This document shows positions 8,525-15,994 of a stretch of DNA of 44,669 nucleotides, one piece after another. Source of the stretch: an uncultured Elusimicrobia bacterium (GTDB lineage Bacteria > Elusimicrobiota > Elusimicrobia > Elusimicrobiales > UBA9959); assembly GCA_903917735.1 (NCBI GenBank), contig CAIXBR010000047.1, forward strand, positions 1-44,669, read 5' to 3'. Position 1 is the first letter of the stretch. Each line of letters begins with the position of its first letter. The notes beneath the pieces are model-generated. The model was not told the DNA's origin. It searched no databases and worked only from the letters and a program-made list of their open reading frames with translations. The translations under genes and the position numbers were made by a program.

Positions 8525-9954
8525 TGGACAAGGGACTTCTAGCTTATCTCCTTATCCCTCTGCTGAGCGCGGTAATAATCCCCTTCGCGGCCAGGACCCG
8601 TCCCAAAATGGCCGACATACTGGCCAACGTCACGCTGCTGGCGGGCTTGGCGAACCTGCTCTGGCTGGCGCTACGCCCCTCGATGATAGCCGGCGGCTTC
8701 GCCGACATCCCGGGTGACGGGCTCTCGCTGCTGCTGGTAGCGGCCGTCTACCTGGTGGGCCTGTGCGTAACGTTCTTCTCGGCCTACTTCATCGAGGAAG
8801 GACTGCCCAACAGGCCGGCCTATTACTCGCTGCTGCTGGTCTCGGTAGCGGCCATGACCGGCGTGGTGACCACCACCGACTTCTTCACGCTTTACGTGTT
8901 CATAGAAGTCCTGGCGGTCACGTCCTTCGCGCTGATAACCACCGACGACTCCTCCGCAGGCATAGAGGGCGCGCTGAAGTATTTCTTCCTGACCTTCCCG
9001 GCCTCGGTGCTGATCATAGTCGGCATAGCCATACTGATGATGACGCTCGGCAGCCTGTCGTACGAGAACCTGCGCCTCTTCATGGCCTCGGACGCGCCCG
9101 CTGGCCCCGTCACCTTCGCCTCGGCGCTGATCATGCTGGGCTTCATAGTTAAGTCCGGCGTGGTGCCCTTCCACACCTGGACGCCCGACGCCTACCAGGG
9201 CGCCTACGCCCCGGTCTCGGCGCACTTGGCAGGCATAGTCACCAAGATCTCCGGCGTGTACGCCATAATAAAACTGGCCACGCTGCTGCGCTTCTTCGAC
9301 GGCAGGGCGCAGGCCCTTTCGGAGATGCTGATGTTCCTCGGCATGCTGTCCATAGCCGTGGGGGCTCTCGCCGCGCTGAAGCAGACCAATTTCAAGCGCA
9401 TGCTCGCCTTCTCCAGCATCAGCCAGATAGGCTATATAGTGCTGGCGGCCGGCCTGGGCACGCCGCTCGCCATCATGGGCGCCGTGTTCCATCTTATCAA
9501 CCACGCCACCTTCAAGACCGTGCTGTTCCTCAACAGCGCGAGCCTGGAGAAATCCACAGGCACCACCGACATGGACAAGCTGGGCGGCATGGAACACTCT
9601 ATGCCCTGGACGTCCTGGACCTCGATAGTGGCCCTGCTGTCCACCGCCGGCGTGCCGCCGCTGTCCGGCTTCTGGAGCAAGCTGCTGATCATCCTGGCGC
9701 TGTGGGAGTCCGGCCTGCGCGTGTACGCCGTGCTCGCGTTGCTGTTCAGCATAGTGACCCTGGCCTATTTCATGATGATGCAGAAGAAAGTCTTCTTCGG
9801 CAAAAAGACCCCGGCCTCGGAGCGCGTCCAGGAAGTTTCTGCCCCGCTGCTGGCACCCGTGGTGCTGATGAGCGCCATAATAGTGGCGCTGGGACTGCTG
9901 TTCCCGTACTTTTACGCCTACGTTAAAGTAGTGGCGGAGAGGATAATACTATGA
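8524..9954 (+). CDS. Antiporter-like membrane subunit (NuoN/MbhH-like), third copy
   Basis: A 476-residue antiporter-fold protein. Landmarks are the membrane Glu in YVFIEVLAVTSF, the Lys motif IVKSGVVPFHTWTPDAYQG followed by VSAHLAGIVTKISGVYAI, and HLINHATFKTVLFL with a buried Lys. The APVSAHLA pattern is nearest to NuoN or MbhH. Three antiporter-type subunits in one operon match the L, M, N set of complex I and suggest several ion-pumping channels per complex. The start overlaps the previous stop (TAATG) and the end overlaps the next start (ATGA), as expected for stoichiometric translation. Confidence 0.87.
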   Translation: MDKGLLAYLLIPLLSAVIIPFAARTRPKMADILANVTLLAGLANLLWLALRPSMIAGGFADIPGDGLSLLLVAAVYLVGLCVTFFSAYFIEEGLPNRPAYYSLLLVSVAAMTGVVTTTDFFTLYVFIEVLAVTSFALITTDDSSAGIEGALKYFFLTFPASVLIIVGIAILMMTLGSLSYENLRLFMASDAPAGPVTFASALIMLGFIVKSGVVPFHTWTPDAYQGAYAPVSAHLAGIVTKISGVYAIIKLATLLRFFDGRAQALSEMLMFLGMLSIAVGALAALKQTNFKRMLAFSSISQIGYIVLAAGLGTPLAIMGAVFHLINHATFKTVLFLNSASLEKSTGTTDMDKLGGMEHSMPWTSWTSIVALLSTAGVPPLSGFWSKLLIILALWESGLRVYAVLALLFSIVTLAYFMMMQKKVFFGKKTPASERVQEVSAPLLAPVVLMSAIIVALGLLFPYFYAYVKVVAERIIL

Positions 9955-10439
9955 TCTACCACACCCTGCTGTTCGCCCTGGCCGCGGTTTTCGCGCTCTG
10001 GGCCGTAATGGCCCGCAAGCTTCTTGTTTCCGCCATAATGCTGGCGCTGGTCAGCGTATGCGTCTCGCTGATATTCTTCGACTTCGGCGCCCCTTGGGCC
10101 GGCGTCTTCGAACTGTCGGTCTGCGCCGGGCTTATCACCGTGCTGTTCGTAGGCGCGGTCAGCCTTATCCGGGCCGAGGACGAGAAGCGCCCAGAGAACC
10201 GGGCACGCTTCTACGCGCTTCCTTTTGCCGCCGCTATCTTCGCCATTGCCGCCTGGTTCTACCTGCCCGCCTTCGTGGAAGAGCTGGCCGCCGGCGCCAA
10301 GATAGGCAGCGGGGGGGGCTCCATAGGCAGGGCCCTGTGGGGCATGCGCCGCCCGGACCTGCTCGGCCAGGTTCTGATGCTGGCCGCAGGCGTCTTCGTG
10401 ATAAAATCGGTATTCCCGAGGAGGACCCAGAGCAAATGA
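9951..10439 (+). CDS. NuoJ-like membrane subunit
   Basis: 162 residues with about five predicted membrane helices. The core segment FDFGAPWAGVFELSVCAGLI, followed directly by TVLFVGAVSLI, resembles the conserved third helix of NuoJ, where a pi-bulge helix couples the quinone or hydrogenase site to the ion channels. It lies directly before the NuoK-like gene, the order found in complex I operons. Start and stop overlap both neighbours (ATGA at both ends). The C-terminal third is poorly conserved compared with the NuoJ sequences I remember. Confidence 0.75.
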   Translation: MIYHTLLFALAAVFALWAVMARKLLVSAIMLALVSVCVSLIFFDFGAPWAGVFELSVCAGLITVLFVGAVSLIRAEDEKRPENRARFYALPFAAAIFAIAAWFYLPAFVEELAAGAKIGSGGGSIGRALWGMRRPDLLGQVLMLAAGVFVIKSVFPRRTQSK

Positions 10440-10741
10440 ACATTTTCTCACTGGACTGGTACCTGATAGCGATCATAATGTTCGTCGGCTTCTACTGCAT
10501 GCTGGCGTCGCGCAGCATAGTGCGCCAGCTGATAGGGCTTGAGATCATCTCTAAAGCCGCCATGCTGACAGTCATCTCCGCCGGGGCGCTTTCCAACAAC
10601 CTGATCTACGCGCAGGCCCTGCTTATAACGATGATAGTGATAGAGGTAGTGGTGGTGGCCACGGGCCTGGCCCTGCTGGTAAAGAACTTCCGCCTCCACG
10701 GCTCCGCCGACATCTGGACGCTGAGCAGTCTGAAAGGATAA
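10436..10741 (+). CDS. NuoK-like (MnhC/MrpC-type) membrane subunit
   Basis: 101 residues, the standard NuoK length, with three predicted helices. The two membrane Glu residues of the family are present, in LIGLEIISKAA and in MIVIEVVVVATGLALLV. The ATG at 10436 overlaps the NuoJ-like stop (ATGA); the reading frame is also open far upstream, but only this start gives a normal NuoK. In complex I this subunit forms part of the fourth proton path, next to NuoJ and NuoN. Ile codons here are 7 ATA against 6 ATC and 1 ATT. Confidence 0.85.
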   Translation: MNIFSLDWYLIAIIMFVGFYCMLASRSIVRQLIGLEIISKAAMLTVISAGALSNNLIYAQALLITMIVIEVVVVATGLALLVKNFRLHGSADIWTLSSLKG

Positions 10742-10745
10742 CGAC

Positions 10746-11087
10746 ATGAACATACTCCTTTTTCCTCCCGTAGCCTTCATAATCTCCCTGCTGTTCGTGA
10801 TGTTCCTGTCCGAACTGCTCTCGCCGATGGCCGCCAAGCCGGCGCGCGTGCCGGGATCGGCCAAGCACAAAGCCTACGGCTGCGGCGAGGACGTGCCGGT
10901 GGAACAGGCCAAGGCCATACCGGATTACCAGGGCTTTTTTCCTTTCGCCATCTTCTTCACGCTGCTGCACGTGGCGGGGCTGATGCTGGCCACCTGGAGC
11001 TTCAACCCGGGCTCCGCCGGCGTAGGGCTGGTGCTGGGCTACGCGGGGGCGGTTCTAGTTATCCTCACCATACTCTTCGTGGGCTAA
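10746..11087 (+). CDS. NuoA-like membrane subunit
   Basis: 113 residues with three predicted helices and a loop between helices 1 and 2 that holds KAYGCGEDVP, the counterpart of the NuoA loop Cys motif (YECG in NuoA), which reaches toward the electron-input site. The third helix segment ends HVAGLMLATW. It starts 4 nt after the NuoK-like gene. A NuoA homologue is expected for complex I and is rarer in simple Ech-type hydrogenases, so it supports the reading that this complex is complex-I-like. Confidence 0.72.
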   Translation: MNILLFPPVAFIISLLFVMFLSELLSPMAAKPARVPGSAKHKAYGCGEDVPVEQAKAIPDYQGFFPFAIFFTLLHVAGLMLATWSFNPGSAGVGLVLGYAGAVLVILTILFVG

Positions 11088-11091
11088 AAAC

Positions 11092-11529
11092 ATGAAAATC
11101 ATAGACAAACTGATAACCTGGTCGCTGCTTAAGTCTCCCTGGATCCTCCACTTCAACTCCGGCGCCTGCAACGGCTGCGACATAGAGATAGTGGACGCAC
11201 TTACCCCCAAGTACGACGTGGAGCGCTTCGGCATAGTCCTTAAGGCCACGCCGCGGCACGCCGACATACTGGTGGTCAGCGGCCCCGTCACCCGCCAGCA
11301 GGCCAAGCGCCTCAAGACCATTTACGAGCAGATGCCCGAGCCCAAGTTCGTGATGGCCGTGGGCGCCTGCGGCTGCTCCGGCGGCGTGTTCAACGGTTGC
11401 TATGGCGTGATCCCCGGCGTGCACCAGACCCTGCCGGTCTCGGTCTACATCCCCGGCTGCCCGGTGCGCCCCGAAGCCATAATCGACGGCGTGGTGAAAC
11501 TGATACAGAGCGTGGAAGGGAAGAAATAA
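11092..11529 (+). CDS. [NiFe] hydrogenase small subunit, group 4 (NuoB/EchC-like)
   Basis: 145 residues. It ligates the proximal [4Fe-4S] cluster with C26 and C29 (GACNGCDIE), C93 (GACGCSGGVF) and C123 (IPGCPVRPE). The CxxC spacing at the first site is that of group 4 hydrogenases; complex I NuoB has two adjacent Cys there. It pairs with the large subunit two genes downstream and passes electrons between the NuoI-like ferredoxin domain and the NiFe site. Length fits Ech/Mbh small subunits, which lack the Tat signal of uptake hydrogenases. It starts 4 nt after the NuoA-like gene. Confidence 0.92.
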   Translation: MKIIDKLITWSLLKSPWILHFNSGACNGCDIEIVDALTPKYDVERFGIVLKATPRHADILVVSGPVTRQQAKRLKTIYEQMPEPKFVMAVGACGCSGGVFNGCYGVIPGVHQTLPVSVYIPGCPVRPEAIIDGVVKLIQSVEGKK

Positions 11530-11530
11530 T

Positions 11531-12007
11531 ATGAGCGATTTTGAGAAAGAAGAGAAGATGAAGTCGGACATAGAGACGAAGTTCCACGGCGCGGTCTCCA
11601 ACGCCGTGGTGCAGCGCAAGAACCGCGTCTGGCTGGACTGCGAACCCGCGAAGCTCCCCGAGCTGCTGGCCTGGCTGAAAGCCGAAGGCTTCAACCACCT
11701 GGCCACGATAACCGGTTTCGACGAGGGGGAGAACCTCGGCGCCTATTATCACATGACCGATACGAAAATGCTGATAAACATAAAGGTCAGGACGCCCCGC
11801 GCCACCCCATCCATCCCGTCGGTGCTGGCCTCTTTCCCCAGCGCCGTCTCCTACGAGAAGGAACTTGAGGACATGTTCGGCATCAAGATAGCCGGGCTGC
11901 CCGCCGGGCGCCGCTACCCGCTGCCGGAAGATTTCCCGACCGACCAGTATCCGCTCAGGAAGGACTGGAAGTTCGTCCAGCCCGCGGAAGAAATGGAGGC
12001 CAAATAA
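11531..12007 (+). CDS. NuoC-like (30 kDa) subunit
   Basis: 158 residues with the complex I 30-kDa fold: a charged N-terminus, the central region LGAYYHMTDTKMLINIKV, then VSYEKELEDMFGIKI and a C-terminal GRRYPLPEDFPTDQYPLRKDW, matching the conserved ExxDMFGI...PLR.D signature. The subunit bridges the small and large subunits. The stop overlaps the ATG of the large-subunit gene (TAATG). Confidence 0.88.
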   Translation: MSDFEKEEKMKSDIETKFHGAVSNAVVQRKNRVWLDCEPAKLPELLAWLKAEGFNHLATITGFDEGENLGAYYHMTDTKMLINIKVRTPRATPSIPSVLASFPSAVSYEKELEDMFGIKIAGLPAGRRYPLPEDFPTDQYPLRKDWKFVQPAEEMEAK

Positions 12008-13200
12008 TGTCCAAGATAACCATCCCCTTCGGGCCCCAGCACCCCGCTCTTAAAGAGCCCGAGAATTTCATGCTCGTCCTGGAAGGCGAGCAGATCACCA
12101 GCGCCGGCATAAACCTGGGCTACAACCACCGCGGCATGGAAAAGGCCGCCGAAGAGCGCACCTACCTGCAGGACCTGTATTTGATAGAGCGCGTCTGCGG
12201 CATCTGCTCCCATTCCCACACCACCTGCTACATTACCAACGTCGAGGAGCTAGCCAAGTGCGAGACCCCCAAGCGGGCCCTCGCCATCCGCACCCTTATA
12301 GGCGAACTGGAGCGCGTGCACAGCCACCTGTTGTGGCTGGGCGTGGCCGGCTATGAAATGGGCTTTGAGACGCTGTTCATGTACACCTGGCGCGACCGCG
12401 AGCAGGTGCTGGACTGCCTTGAGCTCTTGAGCGGTAACCGCGTGCACTATTCCATCAACACCATAGGCGGCGTGCGCCGCGACATCACCGCCGAGCAGAA
12501 GACAGAGGTGAAGAAGCGCATAAACTACCTGATGGAGCGCACCAACTATTACATAAAGCTCGCCACCGAGGAGCCGACAGTGCTGGCCCGCACGCAGAAA
12601 GTGGGCAAGCTGCCGCTGGACGTGGCCATAGAGCGGGGCGCCGTGGGCCCCACCGCCCGCGCCTCCGGCCTGGCGCGCGACGTGCGCAAGGACGAGCCGT
12701 ACCTCATCTACAACGAACTGGATTTCAAGGTCATCACACACAACACCTGCGACGTCTTCGGACGCCTGGTGGTGCGCGCTCTAGAGCTGGTGGAGTCCTA
12801 CAAGATGATCCATCAGGTCATAGACAACCTACCCGAGGGCCCGATAGCCGTTAAGGTGCCGATGAAGATCGCCCCCGGCGAGGCCGTGAACCACTACGAG
12901 GCTCCCCGCGGCGAGGACATCCACTATCTCAAATCGAACGGCACCGACAAGCCCGAGCGGCTGAAAGTGCGCGCCCCGACGCTGGCCAACCTGCAGAGCG
13001 TGGCCTACATGATGGAAGGCGGCTGGCTGGCCGACGTGCCCCTGGTGATAGCGGCCATCGACCCGTGCATGTCCTGCACGGACCGCGCCGCGGTCTGGGA
13101 TGCCAAGAAGGGGAAGACCGAGGTTTACAGCTGGGAAGAGATGCGCAAGATGGGCATAGAGCATTACAAGCGCCGCGGCGTGGACTTCTCCAAACTGTGA
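12007..13200 (+). CDS. [NiFe] hydrogenase large subunit, group 4 (NuoD/HycE/EchE-like)
   Basis: 397 residues. Both NiFe-binding motifs are intact: N-terminal ERVCGICSHSH with C64 and C67, and C-terminal DPCMSCTDR with C354 and C357. All four Cys are present, so this is a real hydrogenase and not a quinone-binding NuoD, which has lost them. After R360 a 37-residue tail remains; in HycE-like enzymes a tail at this place is removed by a HycI/HyaD-type endopeptidase after nickel insertion, so the same maturation is expected. No maturation genes (hyp or endopeptidase) are in the window. The reaction is reversible H2 formation, probably with ferredoxin as electron donor, coupled to ion pumping. Confidence 0.94.
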   Translation: MSKITIPFGPQHPALKEPENFMLVLEGEQITSAGINLGYNHRGMEKAAEERTYLQDLYLIERVCGICSHSHTTCYITNVEELAKCETPKRALAIRTLIGELERVHSHLLWLGVAGYEMGFETLFMYTWRDREQVLDCLELLSGNRVHYSINTIGGVRRDITAEQKTEVKKRINYLMERTNYYIKLATEEPTVLARTQKVGKLPLDVAIERGAVGPTARASGLARDVRKDEPYLIYNELDFKVITHNTCDVFGRLVVRALELVESYKMIHQVIDNLPEGPIAVKVPMKIAPGEAVNHYEAPRGEDIHYLKSNGTDKPERLKVRAPTLANLQSVAYMMEGGWLADVPLVIAAIDPCMSCTDRAAVWDAKKGKTEVYSWEEMRKMGIEHYKRRGVDFSKL

Positions 13201-13216
13201 TCGAATCAAGGAAACT

Positions 13217-14167
13217 ATGACAATGGACTCCATATTCCCGTCGCTGGCATATCTGCTGATCTTCCCGGGCTTCCTGTTCCTGGCCGTCTACGGTCTTTTC
13301 CTGCAGTGGGTGGACCGGAAACTATGCGCGGTGATGCAGAACCGCATGGGCCCCCCGTGGTTCCAGGGCTACGCCGACTTCATAAAGCTGCTGGCGAAGG
13401 AAGTGATAGTGCCGGACGAGGCCAGCGGGACGATGTTTCGCGTGCTGCCGTTCTTCGCTATGGCCGCGGTGATGACCGCCCTGGTCTCTATCCCCGTGTG
13501 GGGGCACGCGCTGTACAGTTTCCAGGGAGACATGGTGGCGGTGATTTATCTGCTGACCATCCCGACGGTGACTTTCTTCCTGGCCGGCTGGAGCTCGTCG
13601 AGCCCCTACGCCACGGTCGGTTCCATGCGCGTGCTGACGCAGCTCTTCGCCTACGAAGTGCCACTGATGCTATCGCTGATAGGGCCGGCGATACTGGCAG
13701 GAACCTGGAACATAACGGAGATCTCGGCTTTCTTCGCGGCCAACCCGTCGCTGATCCCAGCGCAGATCCTCGGCTTCGCGGCCGCGCTGATAGCGCTTCA
13801 GGGGAAGCTCGAGCGCATGCCTTTCGACATTCCTCACGCCAAGAACGAGATAGTGGGCGGCCAGTTCACGGAATATTCCGGGCGGCTGTTCGGCTTCTTC
13901 TGCCTGGCAGTGGATATGGAGCTGGTGGTGGGCGCGGCGCTGCTGAACGCGGTGTTCCTGGGCGGCGCACTGGGTTTCCACGGCGCGGCGGGCGTGGCGA
14001 TGTTCCTGGGGAAGACGCTGTTCATCACCTTCCTGCTGGCGCTGCTTAAAGTGCTGATGGCCCGTATCCGCATAGAGCAGATGATAAATTTCTGCTGGAA
14101 GTACCTGGCCCCGGTGGCGATGGCGCAGGTTATCTTCGATATTTTCCTCAAAGCCAGATTAGGATAA
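13217..14167 (+). CDS. NuoH-like (MbhM/EchB) membrane anchor subunit
   Basis: 316 residues with about eight helices. Family signatures include RKLCAVMQNRMGPPWFQG, DFIKLLAKE and FDIPHAKNEIVGGQFTEYSG. This subunit forms the membrane end of the electron arm and the E-channel that joins the active site to the pumps. AAGGA 5 nt before the ATG at 13217 supports that start; the ATG at 13223 is an alternative. It lies between the large subunit and the NuoI-like gene, as in many group 4 hydrogenase operons. Confidence 0.92.
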   Translation: MTMDSIFPSLAYLLIFPGFLFLAVYGLFLQWVDRKLCAVMQNRMGPPWFQGYADFIKLLAKEVIVPDEASGTMFRVLPFFAMAAVMTALVSIPVWGHALYSFQGDMVAVIYLLTIPTVTFFLAGWSSSSPYATVGSMRVLTQLFAYEVPLMLSLIGPAILAGTWNITEISAFFAANPSLIPAQILGFAAALIALQGKLERMPFDIPHAKNEIVGGQFTEYSGRLFGFFCLAVDMELVVGAALLNAVFLGGALGFHGAAGVAMFLGKTLFITFLLALLKVLMARIRIEQMINFCWKYLAPVAMAQVIFDIFLKARLG

Positions 14168-14171
14168 CCCC

Positions 14172-14573
14172 ATGAAAATACCCGCAAGAGTCTTCAGCGA
14201 AGTGATAAAGCATCTTTTCAAGAAACCGGCGACAAGCAGCTACCCGTTCACGCCGGCCAAGCCCGCGGCGCAGTTCCGGGGCCGCATAGACTTCGACTCG
14301 TCGAAGTGCATAGGCTGCCAGATGTGCGTGCGCGTCTGCCCGGCCAAGGCCATAGAGATACCGCTTTCAAAGGAGCAGCCGCCGGCTCCCGTGCAGGTTG
14401 AGGGGCAGCCCATAGTACCCGCCAAGAAGAAATTCGACTGCATCATGCGCCTGGGCAGCTGCGTGTACTGCTGGCAGTGCGCCGAGACCTGCCCGAAGAA
14501 GGCCCTGATAACCACCCAGGACTTCGAACTGGCCAGCGTCAACCGCAAAGAACTCACCAGGCACTACAAATAA
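14172..14573 (+). CDS. NuoI-like ferredoxin subunit, two [4Fe-4S] clusters
   Basis: 133 residues with two cluster-binding motifs: CIGCQMCVRVCPAKAIEI and CVYCWQCAETCPKKAL, both of the CxxCxxCxxxCP type. It carries electrons to the small subunit. With no NuoE, F or G genes in the window, a soluble ferredoxin is the likely partner. It is the last gene of the operon; a strong hairpin terminator begins 15 nt after the stop. It has a 35-residue insertion rich in Pro between the two motifs. Confidence 0.9.
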   Translation: MKIPARVFSEVIKHLFKKPATSSYPFTPAKPAAQFRGRIDFDSSKCIGCQMCVRVCPAKAIEIPLSKEQPPAPVQVEGQPIVPAKKKFDCIMRLGSCVYCWQCAETCPKKALITTQDFELASVNRKELTRHYK

Positions 14574-14587
14574 CCCGCGTCTCACAC

Positions 14588-14629
14588 GCAAATAAAGAAG
14601 CCGGCACAAAAGCCGGCTTCTTTATTTGC
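14588..14629 (+). terminator. Rho-independent terminator of the hydrogenase operon
   Basis: A perfect 18-bp inverted repeat (14588-14605 with 14612-14629) with a 6-nt loop. The stem core is GAAGCCGGC and the arms end in AAATAAA and TTTATTT, so T-rich sequence follows the GC core on both strands. Confidence 0.9.
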
Positions 14630-14666
14630 CGCATGGCTTTGGATGGGGGACCGCAGGATAGCCAAG

Positions 14667-14826
14667 TCGGGGTGGCAAGGGTATGGGTTCGGCGGGTCTT
14701 CTCGGGGTGGAGCGAAGCGACACTTCTTCGCCCGACGCTTACGTAAGCGCGGAGGCAGAGAGTATGAGGCACGCGCACGGTGTGCGCGACGCCGGTCCCG
14801 ACGGGCCCATACCCTCGCCGCCCCGA
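14667..14826. repeat. Large palindromic intergenic element (160 bp)
   Basis: The ends are inverted repeats: 14669-14687 and 14806-14824 pair over 19 nt with two G-T wobbles, and two more outer pairs extend the stem. Inside are smaller hairpins, such as CGCTTACGTAAGCG (14738-14751) and GCGCAC/GTGCGC near 14771-14788. The left end (GGGGTGGCAAGGGTATGGGT) recurs at 37855, and 14705-14723 recurs exactly, inverted, at 39380-39398. There is no coding potential that I trust. It fills most of the 330-nt gap between the hydrogenase operon and the ASCH gene. Confidence 0.8.
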
Positions 14827-14888
14827 TAGGACTCGCGCAGACTATGCCAACAGATACAATCATAGTGCAGTCGATTGTCCTGTCCTTT

Positions 14889-14897
14889 TGCTATTAT
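14889..14897 (+). promoter_or_regulatory. Extended -10 promoter of the ASCH gene
   Basis: TGC directly before TATTAT (14892-14897) forms an extended -10. Only 6 nt separate it from the ATG at 14904, which predicts a leaderless mRNA. No clear -35 is seen. Confidence 0.5.
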
Positions 14898-14903
14898 TCT
14901 TTC

Positions 14904-15401
14904 ATGGAAGCTTCCCCGGTCACTATGAAAACATTAAAACCGAATGAAATGAAGTTCTGGCAGGGGTATTTGGATTCTCTTCCTGCTTCGGCACGGCCTA
15001 TTCTGCCGTATGTGGAGGCTGCATTTCCTGGCAATCGGAAAATCGCTGACGGATTGCTGGATCTTTATTTGACCGGGGAAAAGACCGCGGGCAGCAGTCT
15101 GGTAAAAGACTTTGAAGCCGCCGGGGACAGGCTTCCTGCCATTGGGAGCTATTGGATAATTTTAGACAGCAAAGATACCCCGGCTTGCATCGTAAAAACA
15201 GTGAATGTTGCCTGCAACCTCTTCAAAGACATTCCGGAGTTAATTGCCAAAGCCGAGGGAGAAGGCGACTGCTCGGTCGCCTACTGGAAAAAGGCGCATG
15301 GAGCGCTGTTTTCACCGTACCTGGAAAAATTGGGGATTAACGACCTGCAAAACGCCATGATCCTCACTGAATTTTTCAAAGTAGTCTACAGACCATATTG
15401 A
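14904..15401 (+). CDS. ASCH domain protein
   Basis: 165 residues. The central part matches the ASCH fold seen in small stand-alone bacterial proteins: YLTGEKTAGSSLVKDFE, LPAIGSYWIILDSKDTPACI, then the acidic EGEGDCSVAYWKKAH. ASCH proteins resemble PUA domains and are thought to bind RNA or modified nucleosides; some members are nucleoside amidohydrolases. The ATG at 14904 is preferred over upstream in-frame starts because those run through the palindromic element. One 60-base sample inside the gene is 50% GC, lower than its neighbours, and it lies beside a toxin-antitoxin pair, so recent transfer is plausible. Precise function unknown. Confidence 0.75.
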   Translation: MEASPVTMKTLKPNEMKFWQGYLDSLPASARPILPYVEAAFPGNRKIADGLLDLYLTGEKTAGSSLVKDFEAAGDRLPAIGSYWIILDSKDTPACIVKTVNVACNLFKDIPELIAKAEGEGDCSVAYWKKAHGALFSPYLEKLGINDLQNAMILTEFFKVVYRPY

Positions 15402-15428
15402 ATACTGGGGCGCAACAGGGGGTACACG

Positions 15429-15731
15429 CTACTTACTGTGCGAAAGCGGGCGGTGGGGGGCATGGCCGCCGGTCGCGCGCTGCATTAGGACTTCGTTGAT
15501 CAGCGTCTGGTAGCCTATGCCGCGCTGTTTGGCCTGGGCGTGGGCCCATTCCAGCGCTTTGGGGTGCAGCCGGATGTGAACATCCCTGTACTTATCGGCG
15601 CCCTTCGGAGGGCGGCCCCGGGAAGGGCGCTTCACATGAAAAGTAGCCTCTATGGCCTTTTTATAAGCCGTCGTTTCCCGCGGAGTCACCCGCCGCGCTT
15701 TTGAAAAATCAAATTCCTTTACTTTCTTCAT
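15429..15731 (-). CDS. brnA: BrnA-like antitoxin
   Basis: 100 residues from the ATG at 15731, which has a good SD (AAAGGAGG) and overlaps the toxin gene by 23 nt. The C-terminal half, KYRDVHIRLHPKALEWAHAQ followed by GIGYQTLINEVLMQR, is the ribbon-helix-helix-like DNA-binding part typical of BrnA. The N-terminal half, beginning MKKVKEFDFSKARRVT, is basic. In known systems BrnA binds and neutralises BrnT, and the complex represses their shared promoter. An operator-like palindrome is present upstream of the toxin gene. Confidence 0.85.
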   Translation of the reverse strand: MKKVKEFDFSKARRVTPRETTAYKKAIEATFHVKRPSRGRPPKGADKYRDVHIRLHPKALEWAHAQAKQRGIGYQTLINEVLMQRATGGHAPHRPLSHSK

Positions 15732-15993
15732 ACAGCCTCCTTTCCCGGCGGTTAGCACGCCGCGCGCTGACGATCCTAATATTCCCGGCCGGCGGGCGTA
15801 TAGTGAACACAACGACCACGACTTTTTCACCGGAATCGCCTATCAGCCACTGCCTGCGCTCACGGGAGGAATGCCTCTCGTCCTCCACCATCAAGGCGCA
15901 AGAGTCGTCAAAAGCGAACGCAGCCATCTCAAAGCTTATCCCGTGCTTAAGGGCATTGAGTTCGGCCTTTCTCCCGTCCCATTCGAACCTCAT
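15709..15993 (-). CDS. brnT: BrnT-like toxin (ribonuclease, DUF497)
   Basis: 94 residues from the ATG at 15993: MRFEWDGRKAELNALKHGIS matches the DUF497/BrnT opening, followed by FEMAAFAFDD. BrnT is a RelE-fold ribonuclease that stops translation when BrnA is degraded. The frame stays open to an ATG at 16011, but I prefer 15993: a promoter with TTGACT, 17-nt spacer and TACACT puts transcription start at that codon, and the protein then starts as usual for the family. The toxin gene comes first and overlaps the antitoxin gene, the usual order for brnTA. Confidence 0.87.
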   Translation of the reverse strand: MRFEWDGRKAELNALKHGISFEMAAFAFDDSCALMVEDERHSSRERRQWLIGDSGEKVVVVVFTIRPPAGNIRIVSARRANRRERRLYEESKGI

Positions 15994-15994
15994 A

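Noticed and set aside
5229..14573. Ordinary NADH:quinone oxidoreductase (complex I)
   Set aside because: The large subunit keeps all four NiFe-binding Cys, the small subunit has hydrogenase-type CxxC spacing, and NuoE, F and G are absent.
14643..15401. ASCH protein starting at 14643, with about 87 extra residues
   Set aside because: The extra part translates the palindromic element and gives low-complexity Arg/Gly-rich sequence; a -10 element and family similarity support 14904.
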